Notes: generated by a model from the sequence alone, not told the origin. Positions 25,221 to 34,318 are shown, numbered from the stretch's first letter. The stretch: 64,000 bases of DNA from Subtercola endophyticus (GCF_021044565.1 NZ_CP087997.1:3224001-3288000), one strand, 5' to 3'. Numbers and translations are program-made.

Positions 25221-26465
25221 TCAGAGCACGACTCGCAGCTCTTGGGGGGCCCGCATCTTGACACCCTCTTCGACCGGCACAAAACCGTCGGCAAGGCGCA
25301 TGTCAGGAAAACGGTCGAGCAGCGCGTTCACGCCGATCTCGAGCTCGTTCTTCGCCAGCATCGCTCCGACGCAGGCGTGCACGCCGAAGCCGAACGCGAA
25401 GTGCTCGCCCGAACCGCTGAACGCCTTATCGTGCTTGAAGTCGGTGCGGTACGGATCGAACGTCTCTGCGTGTTCGAAGCGACGCTCGTCGCGGTTCGCC
25501 GACGCCATCACGAGGTGCACCAACGAGCCCGCCGGAATGGCGACTCCCTGAACTTCGACATCTTCTGAGACGACACGGCCATTCATCTGCGACGGCGGCG
25601 TGACTCGAAGCGTCTCACTGATCACCGGAGTCACGAGGGAACGGTCATCCCGAACCGCCTCGAAGAACGACCGATCGGTCAGAATGTGCCGAAAGATGCT
25701 GCCGAAAGTCTTGTCGGTCGTCTCGGCGCCCGCGTTGAGCAGTTGCGTGGCGTGCGTCTTCACCTCTTCGTCAGAGAGTCTTTCGCCTTCGACCTCTGCC
25801 GTGGCCAGGGTAGAAATGAGGTCGGTACCGGGGTTCGCCCGGCGTTGCTGGATGATCGGGTCGAGGTATTCGCGCAGCTCGACCCGAGCCTGAATACCGT
25901 TGCTGTGCACCTCGGGGTCTTTCGTGAGGTTGGCCAAGAAGGCGATCATGTGCCCGTACCAGCCGAGAAATTTGCTCTCGTCTTCTTTCGGCAGGTCGAG
26001 CATCGCCATGATCACCGAGACCGGCAGGTGGTGCGCGAAGTCTTCGAGAAGGTCGACCTCTTTGCCCGGTTCCATGGTCTCGATCAGCCCGTCGACGGTG
26101 TTCTGTACACCGCCGTCGAGAATCTGCCTGACGTTGCCTCTGATCAGGGGCATCCAGCTCTCAAGGCCCTCGCCCTTGAAGTTCGGGCTCACCAGCGCAC
26201 GCTTGCGGGCGTGCTCACGACCTTCGAGCTGCAGCAGGCTGCGGCCGAACACCGGCTCGAGCTGCCACTCGTAGTTTCGCGAGGTGAAGACCGGGTTGCG
26301 ATACGCCGCAGCGACGTCGGCGTGACGAGTGATCAAGAACGACTCGGTGCTCTCGTCGTAGTGCACGGGGTCGTCGGCGCGCAGCGCGCGGTAGACGGCG
26401 TACGGATCGGCCGATCCCTCTGGCGAGAGAAGAAGAGGAACGTTCGATGCAGTGATCGTAGACAT
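25221..26465 (-). CDS. cytochrome P450 (first)
   Basis: 414 aa class I bacterial P450. The I-helix oxygen motif is NAGAETT, the K-helix ExxR is SETLRVTP, and the heme loop is FGFGVHACVGAML with the cysteine ligand. Start ATG 26463-26465, chosen because the upstream extension is only a shadow of the preceding gene. It is soluble, with no membrane anchor, so it needs external redox partners. No ferredoxin gene is adjacent; the reductase at 48119 is a candidate. Probably hydroxylates the compound degraded by this island. Operon: two SnoaL-like genes, this P450, then the hydratase-like gene. Confidence 0.94.
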   Translation of the reverse strand: MSTITASNVPLLLSPEGSADPYAVYRALRADDPVHYDESTESFLITRHADVAAAYRNPVFTSRNYEWQLEPVFGRSLLQLEGREHARKRALVSPNFKGEGLESWMPLIRGNVRQILDGGVQNTVDGLIETMEPGKEVDLLEDFAHHLPVSVIMAMLDLPKEDESKFLGWYGHMIAFLANLTKDPEVHSNGIQARVELREYLDPIIQQRRANPGTDLISTLATAEVEGERLSDEEVKTHATQLLNAGAETTDKTFGSIFRHILTDRSFFEAVRDDRSLVTPVISETLRVTPPSQMNGRVVSEDVEVQGVAIPAGSLVHLVMASANRDERRFEHAETFDPYRTDFKHDKAFSGSGEHFAFGFGVHACVGAMLAKNELEIGVNALLDRFPDMRLADGFVPVEEGVKMRAPQELRVVL

Positions 26466-26476
26466 GATCTCTCGAT

Positions 26477-26953
26477 TCAGAACGCTGGCAGAAGCTGGAT
26501 GTCTTCGCCGGCGCTGACGAACCAGCGCGTGACGTGGCGCTTGAAGAAACGCCACTTACCGTCGGCGCGGCGCTCGTACTCGTCGTCGTACGTGGCAGCG
26601 ACGAAGCTGACCTTGCCGTCGTGGTGCTCGCAGATGGCGAAGCAGTCACTGCGCCCGGTGGCGGTGTCGGGCGAGGTGAACTCGACGACGTGGTTGGTGG
26701 TCCAGTGGTTCGTCGTCTTCCACGCGGCGTCGATGACCACGAGCGACTGCCGGATTCCCTCGGTGTTGAAGAAGTCACCTCGGCCGCCCGGAATCAGGTA
26801 CGAGGCGTCGTCGTGCCAGAGCGTCATGAATTTCTCGACGTTCTGGCGATCGACGCCCTCGCAATACGCCGCCACCAGTGCGCTCAACTCGGTGCGGCTT
26901 TCGATCTCGTCGATGCGCTGCTCGAGAGACTTCTGTGCGGTCGTGGTGGTCAT
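26477..26953 (-). CDS. SnoaL-like (NTF2-fold) protein, first
   Basis: 158 aa. The NTF2-like cone fold is indicated by LSALVAAYCEGVDRQNVEKFMTLWHDDASY, NTEGIRQSL and TNHVVEFTS followed by RRADGKWRFFKRHVTRWFV. Such proteins act as small isomerases, hydratases or dehydratases, or as beta subunits of ring-hydroxylating dioxygenases; no alpha subunit is nearby. Of two in-frame ATGs, 26953 sits 7 bp after the GGGAG site, whereas 26959 is almost inside it. It lies 11 bp before the P450 start, so the two are co-transcribed. Confidence 0.8.
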   Translation of the reverse strand: MTTTTAQKSLEQRIDEIESRTELSALVAAYCEGVDRQNVEKFMTLWHDDASYLIPGGRGDFFNTEGIRQSLVVIDAAWKTTNHWTTNHVVEFTSPDTATGRSDCFAICEHHDGKVSFVAATYDDEYERRADGKWRFFKRHVTRWFVSAGEDIQLLPAF

Positions 26954-27001
26954 CTTCATACTCCCTTGTATTAAGCGGTGGTGCGTAGCAGGCGCGTCAG
27001 A

Positions 27002-27556
27002 TCAGCGCAGGCGGTCGGGGTAGTCGGCGGGCAGGTCTTCGGCCGGCAGCGGTTCGATGTGGGCATCCACAACATAGCGGTCTTCGCCGAGCGCCTTGCC
27101 CTCGTCGTTGAACTTCCAGAAGACCACCGTGCGGCCGGCCAGCATGTAGTGGCGGCTGCTGTCGTCGTCTGCGTCGACAAAGCCGAGCTCTTTGGCGACG
27201 GCGGCGGTGAGAATCTGGCGGTACGAGCCGTCAGACATGATCTCGTCGTCGGAGATCATCAGGCGGTCTTTGATCGATTCGATGACATACGAACCGCTCT
27301 CGACCATGTGCTCGTAGTTCTCGACGACGGCCTTCATTCCCTTGGGCCCGGTGTCGCCGAGCACATTGTTGAACACGCCGAATTCGTGGTACTGCGGGTC
27401 TTCGCAGAGCGACGGGATGACCAGCGAGAGGTCGGCGATGACTTCACCCTTGGCGTGCAGAACGACCGCATCGAGCTGGCGGCGCTGACGCTCGTTCTGC
27501 GCCTTGTGCATGTGCGGTTCGTAGCTCTTGTAGGTGAGACTTGCGTCGAAATTCAT
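27002..27556 (-). CDS. SnoaL-like (NTF2-fold) protein, second
   Basis: 184 aa. Features are PSLCEDPQYHEFGVFNNVLGDTGPKGMKAVVENYEHMV, typical of SnoaL-like polyketide cyclase or ester-transforming proteins where conserved Tyr/His line the pocket, then DEIMSDGSYRQIL and HYMLAGRTVVFWKF. First gene of the leftward operon that continues with another SnoaL-like protein, a P450 and a hydratase-like protein. The promoter motif E lies 95 bp upstream. Reaction unknown; a role in rearranging an oxidised intermediate is inferred from context only. Confidence 0.78.
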   Translation of the reverse strand: MNFDASLTYKSYEPHMHKAQNERQRRQLDAVVLHAKGEVIADLSLVIPSLCEDPQYHEFGVFNNVLGDTGPKGMKAVVENYEHMVESGSYVIESIKDRLMISDDEIMSDGSYRQILTAAVAKELGFVDADDDSSRHYMLAGRTVVFWKFNDEGKALGEDRYVVDAHIEPLPAEDLPADYPDRLR

Positions 27557-27650
27557 CTTTGAATACTTCCATTAGAGAGAAACCCGAAGGGTTCCTCGAA
27601 CCGGATTCGTAGGGGGCGGCTTCTCGAGTTCGAGTGCCGCCTTCTTGAGA

Positions 27651-27670
27651 TACGTTACTATGTGAACTAA
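27651..27670 (-). promoter_or_regulatory. shared catabolic motif, site E (before SnoaL-P450 operon)
   Basis: Read leftward, TTAGTTCACATAGTAACGTA lies 95 bp before the second SnoaL-like gene, the first gene of the SnoaL-SnoaL-P450-hydratase operon. It matches the window-wide consensus at most positions. Confidence 0.6.
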
Positions 27671-27760
27671 TTTGAATCAAGCCGGATCGGCAGTTGTTTT
27701 GCGGCCTTTTCTGCGAAGTCGCGACGGCCGCGCGACGACCGCAGACAGCGGCGCCGAACG

Positions 27761-27798
27761 ACAGTGTCGGCCCGCCGCAGAGGCAGGGCCGACACTGT
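27761..27798. terminator. hairpin downstream of aldehyde dehydrogenase
   Basis: ACAGTGTCGGCCC (27761-27773) pairs perfectly with GGGCCGACACTGT (27786-27798) across a 12-nt loop, 22 bp after the aldehyde dehydrogenase stop. There is no T run, so factor-assisted termination or 3'-end protection is likely. Confidence 0.7.
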
Positions 27799-27819
27799 GT
27801 TCATCACGTGCAGAGACGC

Positions 27820-29379
27820 TCAGCTCGCGTCGCGAGGAGTGCCGAGCACCAGCCCATACTTCGCAAGGCGCGAACCCTGGGTCGAGACGCTGAGCAGAAT
27901 CGTCTTCTCTTCGGTGTAGTCGTTCATCGCAGACGAGCCGAGTTCGCGGCCGACACCGCTCTGCTTGTAACCGCCGAAAGGGTACTTCGATGTCGCGCAG
28001 TGAAAGTCGTTGATCCAGATGGAACCGGCTTCGATCTGACGTGCGACGGCCAGGGCCTTCTCGATGTCTTCGCTCCAGATGCCTGCGGAGAGCCCGTACT
28101 CGGTGTCGTTCGCGATCTCGATCGCCTGCTCGAGCGAGTCGTACTTGATGACCGTCAGCACCGGACCGAAGATCTCTTCACGCGCGATCTTCATGTCGTT
28201 GGTCGCGTCGACGAAAATCGTGGGCTCGACATAGTAGCCGTTCGCGAACTGCTCCCCTTCGGGAACGCCGCCGCCGATGACGACGCGCGCGCCGTCGGCT
28301 TTTCCCGATTCGATGTACGCCAGAACGCGCTTGCGCTGGTGATCGCTCACCAACGGGCCGACGTCGGTCAGGGGGTCGAGCGTGTCGCCCAGTCGCATCG
28401 TCTTGACTCGGGCAATGAGTCGGCTCACGAACTCGTCGTGAATCGACTCCGGCAGCAGCAGCCGCGTTCCCGACTCGCACGCCTGACCGGAGTGCATCAT
28501 GAACGCCCAGATCGACCCATCGACGGCCGCGTCGAGATCAGCGTCTTCGAGAATGATGTTCGGGCCCTTGCCTCCGAGCTCGAGCACGACGGGCTTCAGG
28601 CGGGCGGCAGCGGCGGCCATCACCGTGCGGCCGGTGGCCGTCGAACCCGTGAACGAAACGTGTGAAACGTCTTTGTGCTCGGTGAGGTAGCTGCCGACAT
28701 CTCTGCCCTCGCCCGTCACCACATTGAACACGCCGTCGGGAAGACCGGCGTCAGAGAGCGCCTTGGCCAGCTCCAGTCCCGTCACCGGCGTCTTCTCGTC
28801 GACCTTCAGCACGACGGAGTTACCGGCCGCCAGGGCCGGGATGGCCTTCCAGATCGCGAGCGCGGTCGGAGTGTTCCACGGCACGATGCCGAGGCAGACG
28901 CCGATCGGCTCGCGGCGCAGAATGCCCACGGCGAGCATCGGCTCCAAGACGGGCCCGGGGCGTTCCCACTCGAAGCGGCGCAGGTCTGCTGCGAACTGCC
29001 GGGTGTCTGCCACCGGCGAGTAGACACCGAACACGGCGCCCAAGCGCACGGGGATGCCCGATTCCTTTGTCGTCAGCACAGAGAGTTCGTCGATGCGTGC
29101 TTCCCATGCCGAGGCGAAACGCTCGAGCACGTCGGCGCGCTGTGCCGGCGACTGGTTCTTCCAGACGCCCGACTCGAACGACTCTTTGGCGGCCTTCACT
29201 GCGGCATCTGCGTGCTCGCGATTGCCTTTCGCTGCGGTGGCTACCAGTTCACCCGTTGCCGGGTCGATGATCGTGTAGCGTTCGTCGCTGTCTACCCACT
29301 GGCCGCCGATGAACAGCGGGTAATGCTTGATCTGCTGAGAGTCGAGGCTGGTCTCGGCTGTTTCAGACGTCATTGTCAT
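27820..29379 (-). CDS. NAD(P)-dependent aldehyde dehydrogenase
   Basis: 519 aa ALDH superfamily enzyme. VPWNTPTALAIWKAIPALAAGNSVVLK contains the oxyanion asparagine. VLELGGKGPN holds the general-base glutamate and SGQACESGTRLLLP holds the nucleophilic cysteine. The C-terminal EIFGPVLTVIKY and PFGGYKQSGVGRE blocks are intact. It would oxidise an aldehyde made by the alcohol dehydrogenases or the mycofactocin-coupled SDR to an acid ready for CoA activation. ATG 29377-29379 has GAGGGA upstream. Motif H lies 71 bp upstream. Confidence 0.94.
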   Translation of the reverse strand: MTMTSETAETSLDSQQIKHYPLFIGGQWVDSDERYTIIDPATGELVATAAKGNREHADAAVKAAKESFESGVWKNQSPAQRADVLERFASAWEARIDELSVLTTKESGIPVRLGAVFGVYSPVADTRQFAADLRRFEWERPGPVLEPMLAVGILRREPIGVCLGIVPWNTPTALAIWKAIPALAAGNSVVLKVDEKTPVTGLELAKALSDAGLPDGVFNVVTGEGRDVGSYLTEHKDVSHVSFTGSTATGRTVMAAAAARLKPVVLELGGKGPNIILEDADLDAAVDGSIWAFMMHSGQACESGTRLLLPESIHDEFVSRLIARVKTMRLGDTLDPLTDVGPLVSDHQRKRVLAYIESGKADGARVVIGGGVPEGEQFANGYYVEPTIFVDATNDMKIAREEIFGPVLTVIKYDSLEQAIEIANDTEYGLSAGIWSEDIEKALAVARQIEAGSIWINDFHCATSKYPFGGYKQSGVGRELGSSAMNDYTEEKTILLSVSTQGSRLAKYGLVLGTPRDAS

Positions 29380-29449
29380 GTGAATCCCTCACTCGTGATC
29401 TGGGTGTTCTACCAAGAGACGGGCCTCCGCTCGGAGACCGTCCCAGTCA

Positions 29450-29469
29450 TCCTTTACCACGTGAACCAA
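29450..29469 (-). promoter_or_regulatory. shared catabolic motif, site H (before aldehyde dehydrogenase)
   Basis: Read leftward, TTGGTTCACGTGGTAAAGGA, 71 bp before the aldehyde dehydrogenase start. It contains the TGGTAAAG part of the consensus and a TAAAGG -10-like hexamer. Confidence 0.58.
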
Positions 29470-29497
29470 TCTGTCAACGAGTTCGTCGAATTAACAG

Positions 29498-29533
29498 CAA
29501 GAGCGCGCCCGGAGCTACCCGGACGCGCTCTTG
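29498..29533. terminator. hairpin terminator after mycofactocin-coupled SDR
   Basis: CAAGAGCGCGCCCGG (29498-29512) pairs with CCCGGACGCGCTCTTG (29518-29533) with one mismatch and a 5-nt loop. It starts 20 bp beyond the stop of the SDR gene at 29554 and separates it from the aldehyde dehydrogenase. Confidence 0.8.
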
Positions 29534-29553
29534 TCAGAACTCGCGACAGCGTG

Positions 29554-30375
29554 TTACTTCACGCTGAATCCGGCGTCGACCGGAAGCGAGATACCCGTCA
29601 CGTAGCGGCCATCGTCGCTGACGAGAAAGAGAATCGCGTTGCTGATGTCGACCGGGTCGACCATGCCGATGGGCATGAGGTTCGCGGCAGAGGCGACTCC
29701 CGCGGGGTTCTCTTCCATCCACCGGCCGAGGGCGTCGTTCAAGATCATGCCCGTTGCCACACCGGTGGGGTGCACCGCATTCACTCGAATGTTGTGAGGA
29801 GAGAGCCAGTTGGCGTACGTGCGCATCAGACCCACGACGCCGTGTTTCGCGGCGGCGTAACCGAGCCCTGCCGGGGATCCGTCTCCGCCTCGGCCCGACG
29901 ACCCCTGGGTCGAACTCGTGAGCACGATGGCGCCGCCGGCATCGCGCGCGACCATGTCGGGAGCGATGAGGCTGATCGTGTTCCACACGCCGACGAGGTT
30001 CACGTCGATCACGTCGCGAAAGATCTCTTCGGGTGAGAAGTCTTTAACGCCGTGGTGAATGATGCCGGCGTTCGGCAGCACGATGTCGACGGGGCCGAGC
30101 TCGGCGACGCCCGCCTCATAGACGGCCTTGAGTGCGGGCTTATCGCGAACATCCGCCTGCCGGGCGTAGATGCGTCGGTCGAGGGCCTCGACCAGGCGAA
30201 CGGTCTCGGCCAGGTCTTCCGGCGTCGAGAGCGGGTAGGGCACCGATGCGATCGGCGCGGCGATGTCGACAGCGATGATGTCGGCGCCCTCTTGCGCGAG
30301 ACGGATCGCGTGGCTTCGGCCCTGGCCGCGCCCGGCGCCGGTGATGAAGGCGACTTTGCCGTCAAGTTTTCCCAT
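29554..30375 (-). CDS. mycofactocin-coupled SDR oxidoreductase
   Basis: 273 aa. It opens MGKLDGKVAFITGAGRGQGRSHAIRLAQEG, and the cofactor loop is IIAVDIAAPIASVPYPLSTPEDLAETVRLVE. The long insertion after VDI is the hallmark of SDRs that keep a non-exchangeable nicotinamide and use mycofactocin as electron acceptor. The active-site serine and YAAAKHG tyrosine/lysine are present. It would oxidise an alcohol or carveol-like substrate. Motif F lies 77 bp upstream, and the gene is divergent from the ABC transporter genes. This is the only clear mycofactocin client in the window. Confidence 0.92.
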   Translation of the reverse strand: MGKLDGKVAFITGAGRGQGRSHAIRLAQEGADIIAVDIAAPIASVPYPLSTPEDLAETVRLVEALDRRIYARQADVRDKPALKAVYEAGVAELGPVDIVLPNAGIIHHGVKDFSPEEIFRDVIDVNLVGVWNTISLIAPDMVARDAGGAIVLTSSTQGSSGRGGDGSPAGLGYAAAKHGVVGLMRTYANWLSPHNIRVNAVHPTGVATGMILNDALGRWMEENPAGVASAANLMPIGMVDPVDISNAILFLVSDDGRYVTGISLPVDAGFSVK

Positions 30376-30451
30376 GATGTCGTTCTCTCTCTTTCGTGAG
30401 GTAGGCGAACTGGGTCGAATCTGAGTCTTCAGTGATCCAGCCGGTGACGAA

Positions 30452-30472
30452 ACGCTACACCATGCAAACTAA
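30452..30472 (-). promoter_or_regulatory. shared catabolic motif, site F (before mycofactocin-coupled SDR)
   Basis: Read leftward, TTAGTTTGCATGGTGTAGCG, 77 bp before the SDR start. It forms a divergent pair with site G, 45 bp away and pointing the opposite way; the two share CATGGTGTAGC exactly. Confidence 0.7.
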
Positions 30473-30516
30473 TTTATTTCAGGTTGATTTCAACGTGAAA
30501 GCATCGATAGACAAAT

Positions 30517-30537
30517 TTAGTGAACATGGTGTAGCTT
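30517..30537 (+). promoter_or_regulatory. shared catabolic motif, site G (before ABC transporter operon)
   Basis: Read rightward, TTAGTGAACATGGTGTAGCT, 85 bp before the substrate-binding protein start. It shares the 11-bp core CATGGTGTAGC with site F on the other strand, which supports co-regulation of transporter and dehydrogenase. Confidence 0.7.
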
Positions 30538-30621
30538 CGCGCTTACCGATTGCGCGATGACGACCTTCGGGTCTGCTCGCGAACGGCCACATCACCCTTT
30601 CCCCTTCGAAAGTAGGAAGCA

Positions 30622-31767
30622 ATGAAGCTTCACAGCAAATGGCTCTTTGTGAGCGCCGCCGTGATCGCCGTTATGGCGGTCTCCGGTTGCAGCTCAGGAG
30701 ACGACACCACCGCGAACGCCGGCAGTTCTGCCGCCACGGGCGGCAATCCGAATGCCGCAGCTGCGGCAGCGTACGTCGCTCAGGTCGAGGCATCGCCGAC
30801 CGGCATCGGCTACAACTCGCCGATCACCGGCACAGCGCCGACCGGCATCAACGCGGCGATTCTCGAAAACAGCACTGCGGTCAACCAGCGCACAGACCAA
30901 GAGCTGGAGCACGCGCTGAAAGACCTGGGCTGGAACTACACCGTCGTGCCCATCGGCAATGGCGCTGAAGACCCCGCGACAGCGTTCGATCAAGCCCTCG
31001 ACGCCAAGCCCGACATCGTGTTCTACTCGGGCTACAGCAGCGCACAGTTCAGCGCCCAGCTCGCCCGGGCCGGCCAGATGGGCGTCAAGGCAGTTGCCAG
31101 CTGCATCAACGACCCCGCCACCTCAGTGCTCATCGGCGTGGTATGCGACCCGGCCTCCCGAGACCTGTCGGCCAAGGCCACTGCTTCGTATATCGCCGCC
31201 CACGGAACCGGCAGCGACCACGTTCAGCTGTACGTTTCGTCGACCTTCCCCATCGATCAGGCCTACGGCGAAAGCTTTCAGAAATGGATGACGCAGCTCT
31301 GCCCGGGCTGTGAGGTCACCTCGAACAGCTTTCAGATCAGCGACATCGGCACCAAACTGCCCGGCGACGTGGTCAGTGCGGTTCAGCGTGATCCGAAGAC
31401 CAACTATGTGATCTTCTGCTTCGGTGACGCGATGACCGGCGTCGTGCCCGCGCTCGATGCCGTCGGACTCACCAGCCAGGTGACGCTCGGTGGGGGTATC
31501 CCGGGAACAGAGCAATATGCCAGGCTCAAGGCCGGTGACAGTGACTTCTGGTTCCAAGACAACACGCCGTGGATCTCGTACCGCTTCGCCGACATCGCTG
31601 TTCGCAACCTGTTGGGCGAAGACACAGGCGTCGTGACGAACGCACCTTTGGTCAGCCAGCTGCTGACCAAAGACAACATCAACACGGCCGTGTTCAGCTC
31701 TGATGGCTACTGGCTCGGCTACAACGGGTACAACGCCGATTACCTGAAGCAGTGGGGCTTGAAGTGA
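30622..31767 (+). CDS. ABC transporter substrate-binding lipoprotein (sugar-type)
   Basis: 381 aa with a signal peptide and lipobox (VSGC, cysteine about residue 23), then a flexible Ser/Gly/Ala stretch. The body is a periplasmic-binding-protein type I fold (IVFYSGYSSAQFSAQLARAGQMGVKAVA, then YVSSTFPIDQAYGESFQKWM), as in ribose/xylose-type systems. GGAAG precedes the ATG. It is the first gene of a three-gene transporter operon and overlaps the ATPase gene (GTGA). Its shared promoter motif with the mycofactocin-coupled SDR suggests that the ligand is the catabolic substrate, not a simple sugar. Confidence 0.9.
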   Translation: MKLHSKWLFVSAAVIAVMAVSGCSSGDDTTANAGSSAATGGNPNAAAAAAYVAQVEASPTGIGYNSPITGTAPTGINAAILENSTAVNQRTDQELEHALKDLGWNYTVVPIGNGAEDPATAFDQALDAKPDIVFYSGYSSAQFSAQLARAGQMGVKAVASCINDPATSVLIGVVCDPASRDLSAKATASYIAAHGTGSDHVQLYVSSTFPIDQAYGESFQKWMTQLCPGCEVTSNSFQISDIGTKLPGDVVSAVQRDPKTNYVIFCFGDAMTGVVPALDAVGLTSQVTLGGGIPGTEQYARLKAGDSDFWFQDNTPWISYRFADIAVRNLLGEDTGVVTNAPLVSQLLTKDNINTAVFSSDGYWLGYNGYNADYLKQWGLK

Positions 31768-33296
31768 CACTCGGCACCGCTGTCGAGCCGGCTCTCGCCG
31801 TCTCTGGCTTGACGAAGACCTTCGGCGGCTCCCGCGCCCTCGCTGACTTCTCGGTCGAGATCGCGCCCGGCGAGATCCATGCGCTCGTCGGCGAGAACGG
31901 CTCCGGCAAGTCGACCTTCGTGAAGTTGCTCTCTGGGCTATACACGCCCGACAGCGGTGCCACCATCACGGTCGGGGGCCAGCCGCTTCAGGCTGGCGAC
32001 CCGGCCGCGTCGCACGACGCCGGGCTGCGGTTCGTACACCAGGATCTCGGCCTGATCGCCGAACTCGACTCAGCCGAGAACCTCGCGTTGGGGGTGGGTT
32101 ACGGAACAAAACTCGGTCGCCCCATTCGCTGGCGCAAGCAGTATCGCGCCGCTCAGATCGCCCTGGGCGCTCTCGGATACGACATCGACGTGCGGCTGCC
32201 GCTGTCGAAACTGACCCCGAGCGAGAGAACCGCGATCGCCATTGCGCGAGCCACGGCCGTGAAACCCGGGTCCGACCAGCCCCGGCTTCTTGTTCTCGAC
32301 GAACCGACGGTGAACCTGCCCGGCCCAGAGGCAGACCGGCTGTTCGAGTTGATGTACAAGCTCCGCGACGCGGGGCTGGCGATCATCTTCATCTCGCACC
32401 ATTTCGACGAGATCTTTCGGGTGGCCTCGAAAGTCACCGTGCTGCGCGACGGGCGCAGAATCGCCACCGAACCCATCGAGAATCTGACACATACCGGCCT
32501 CGTCGAGATGATGCTCGGCCGAAGTGTCGAAGAGCTCGAACTGGACTTTGTCGACTCTGTCGGGGATCCGGTCTTGAGCATCGACGACCTGGCCGGGGGT
32601 TCCGTCAGCGACTTCACCATGACGCTCCGTGCAGGCGAGGTCGTCGGCATCGCCGGCATCACCGGCTCCGGCCGCGAAGACGTGGCCCGGCTCGTTTCGG
32701 GCGATGCCGACCACCAAGGTCGCATCGCGGTGAACACGTCGGCGCTGCCGTCTGGCGATCCGCACGCGGCCATCTCCGCGGGTGTCGTCGCGGTGCACGC
32801 CAATCGGCAAGCGAGCTCGACCATTCCGCAGCACACGATTCGTGAGAACCTCACCATCGCAGGTCTGGGCCAGTACCTGCGGGCGGGCCGCATCAACACT
32901 CGAGCAGAGAAGGCAGATGTTGCTCGCCTCATGGAGGTGTTCGACATCCGCCCCCGGCAATCCGAGAAAGAGATCGGTCTTCTGTCGGGCGGCAACCAGC
33001 AGAAGGTCATGATCGCCAGGGCGTTGCGATTAAAGCCCACGGTTCTGGTGCTCGATGAACCGACCCAGGGTGTCGACGTCGGCGCGCAGGCCGCGATCCA
33101 TCGTCTCATCGTCGATGCCGCGAACGACGGCATGGCCGTACTGGTGTGCAGCTCAGTGAGCGAAGAACTGGCCACTCTCTGTGACCGAGTTCTCGTCATG
33201 AACGGCGGGTCGGTGAGTGCTGAACTGCACCGCCCGCTGAACCCCGATCAAATAACCGCATCCACGCTCAACCGGCAGAAAACCAAGACGAAATGA
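31764..33296 (+). CDS. ABC transporter ATPase, duplicated domain (RbsA-type)
   Basis: 510 aa with two ABC domains. The first has Walker A GENGSGKST and Walker B LLVLDEPTVNLP, but its signature is LTPSERT in place of LSGGQ. The second has GITGSGREDVARL in place of a full Walker A and a canonical LSGGNQQKVMIARAL signature with VLVLDEPTQGVD. This asymmetry is usual in sugar-type ATPases, where each composite site uses one half from each domain. The GTG at 31764 overlaps the upstream stop, and the end overlaps the permease start (ATGA). Confidence 0.92.
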   Translation: MTLGTAVEPALAVSGLTKTFGGSRALADFSVEIAPGEIHALVGENGSGKSTFVKLLSGLYTPDSGATITVGGQPLQAGDPAASHDAGLRFVHQDLGLIAELDSAENLALGVGYGTKLGRPIRWRKQYRAAQIALGALGYDIDVRLPLSKLTPSERTAIAIARATAVKPGSDQPRLLVLDEPTVNLPGPEADRLFELMYKLRDAGLAIIFISHHFDEIFRVASKVTVLRDGRRIATEPIENLTHTGLVEMMLGRSVEELELDFVDSVGDPVLSIDDLAGGSVSDFTMTLRAGEVVGIAGITGSGREDVARLVSGDADHQGRIAVNTSALPSGDPHAAISAGVVAVHANRQASSTIPQHTIRENLTIAGLGQYLRAGRINTRAEKADVARLMEVFDIRPRQSEKEIGLLSGGNQQKVMIARALRLKPTVLVLDEPTQGVDVGAQAAIHRLIVDAANDGMAVLVCSSVSEELATLCDRVLVMNGGSVSAELHRPLNPDQITASTLNRQKTKTK

Positions 33297-34318
33297 CATC
33301 GAACACGACAGTGAGCTCGCCGAAATCGCAGAGTCCACTTCCCCAGCCCACCCCGCTTCCCGAGCAATCGACAAAACGCCGATTCTCGTTCGGGTTCGAC
33401 CGGTTCAGCGGCATCTACATCTTGGTCGCGCTGATCATCATCTACAGCATCTTGTTGCCGAGCACCTTTCCCACACGGCAGACCTTCGTCGGTGTGGCGG
33501 GCGACCAAGCAGTGACGGCCATCGTCGCTCTCGCCTTGATCGTGCCCTTGGCGGCAGGCGTGTTCGACCTCTCGGTCGCCGCGCTGCTGGGGGCTACGGT
33601 CGCCTTTGTCGTCTGGCTCCAGGCTCACGGTTTCGACCCCGTCTCCTCGATCGTGATCGCGGTGGCGGCAGGGCTTGTGATCGGCATCGTGAATGCGTTC
33701 GTCGTGGTCAAGCTGCGGGTGAACTCGTTCATTGCCACGCTCGGCATGAGCAGCATTCTGGCCGCGGCCGCCTACTGGCTCACCGACGGCCGAACCATCG
33801 TCGAGGGCATCGCGCCGTCGTTTCTCACCCTCGGGCGCAACCAACTGCTCGGCGTGCCACTGCCCGTGTGGTACCTGCTCGTCATCGCGCTCGTGCTCTG
33901 GTACGTCTTGGAGTTCACCTCGTTCGGCCGTTTTCTCTACGCGACCGGCGCCAATCCGCGCGCATCGCGACTGGCCGGCGTGCGCACCGATCGCCTCGTG
34001 GTGCAGTCGCTGCTGATCTCGGCCCTGCTCGCCTCGGTCGCCGGAGTGATTCTGGCGGCAAAGGTCGGTGTCGCAAGCCCCGAGATCGGGCCGTCGTACT
34101 TGCTGCCCGGTTTTGCAGCTGCCTTCTTGGGCTCGACGCAGATCAAGCCGGGGCGGGTCAACGTGCTCGGCACCATCGTCGCGGTCTACCTGCTCGCGGT
34201 CGGCGTCAAAGGCCTGCAACTGCTCGGCGCAGAGAACTACCTGAGCAGCCTGTTCAATGGCATCGCGCTGATCGTCGCGGTCGCTTTGGCGGCACGTTCG
34301 AGTCGCCAGAAAGAGTAG
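33293..34318 (+). CDS. ABC transporter permease (RbsC-type)
   Basis: 341 aa. After a polar N-terminus of about 40 residues come 8-10 membrane segments. The family loop is GVRTDRLVVQSLLISALLASVAGVILAAKVG, followed by YLLPGFAAAFLGSTQIKPGRVNVLGTIVAVYLL. It forms the membrane channel for the binding protein and ATPase just upstream. A clear terminator follows at 34343, so the operon is three genes long. Confidence 0.93.
   Translation: MTSNTTVSSPKSQSPLPQPTPLPEQSTKRRFSFGFDRFSGIYILVALIIIYSILLPSTFPTRQTFVGVAGDQAVTAIVALALIVPLAAGVFDLSVAALLGATVAFVVWLQAHGFDPVSSIVIAVAAGLVIGIVNAFVVVKLRVNSFIATLGMSSILAAAAYWLTDGRTIVEGIAPSFLTLGRNQLLGVPLPVWYLLVIALVLWYVLEFTSFGRFLYATGANPRASRLAGVRTDRLVVQSLLISALLASVAGVILAAKVGVASPEIGPSYLLPGFAAAFLGSTQIKPGRVNVLGTIVAVYLLAVGVKGLQLLGAENYLSSLFNGIALIVAVALAARSSRQKE

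Noticed and set aside
31764..33296. Degenerate first-domain signature of the sugar-type ATPase as evidence of decay
   Set aside because: Asymmetric active sites are normal in this ATPase type; the rest of the gene is intact.
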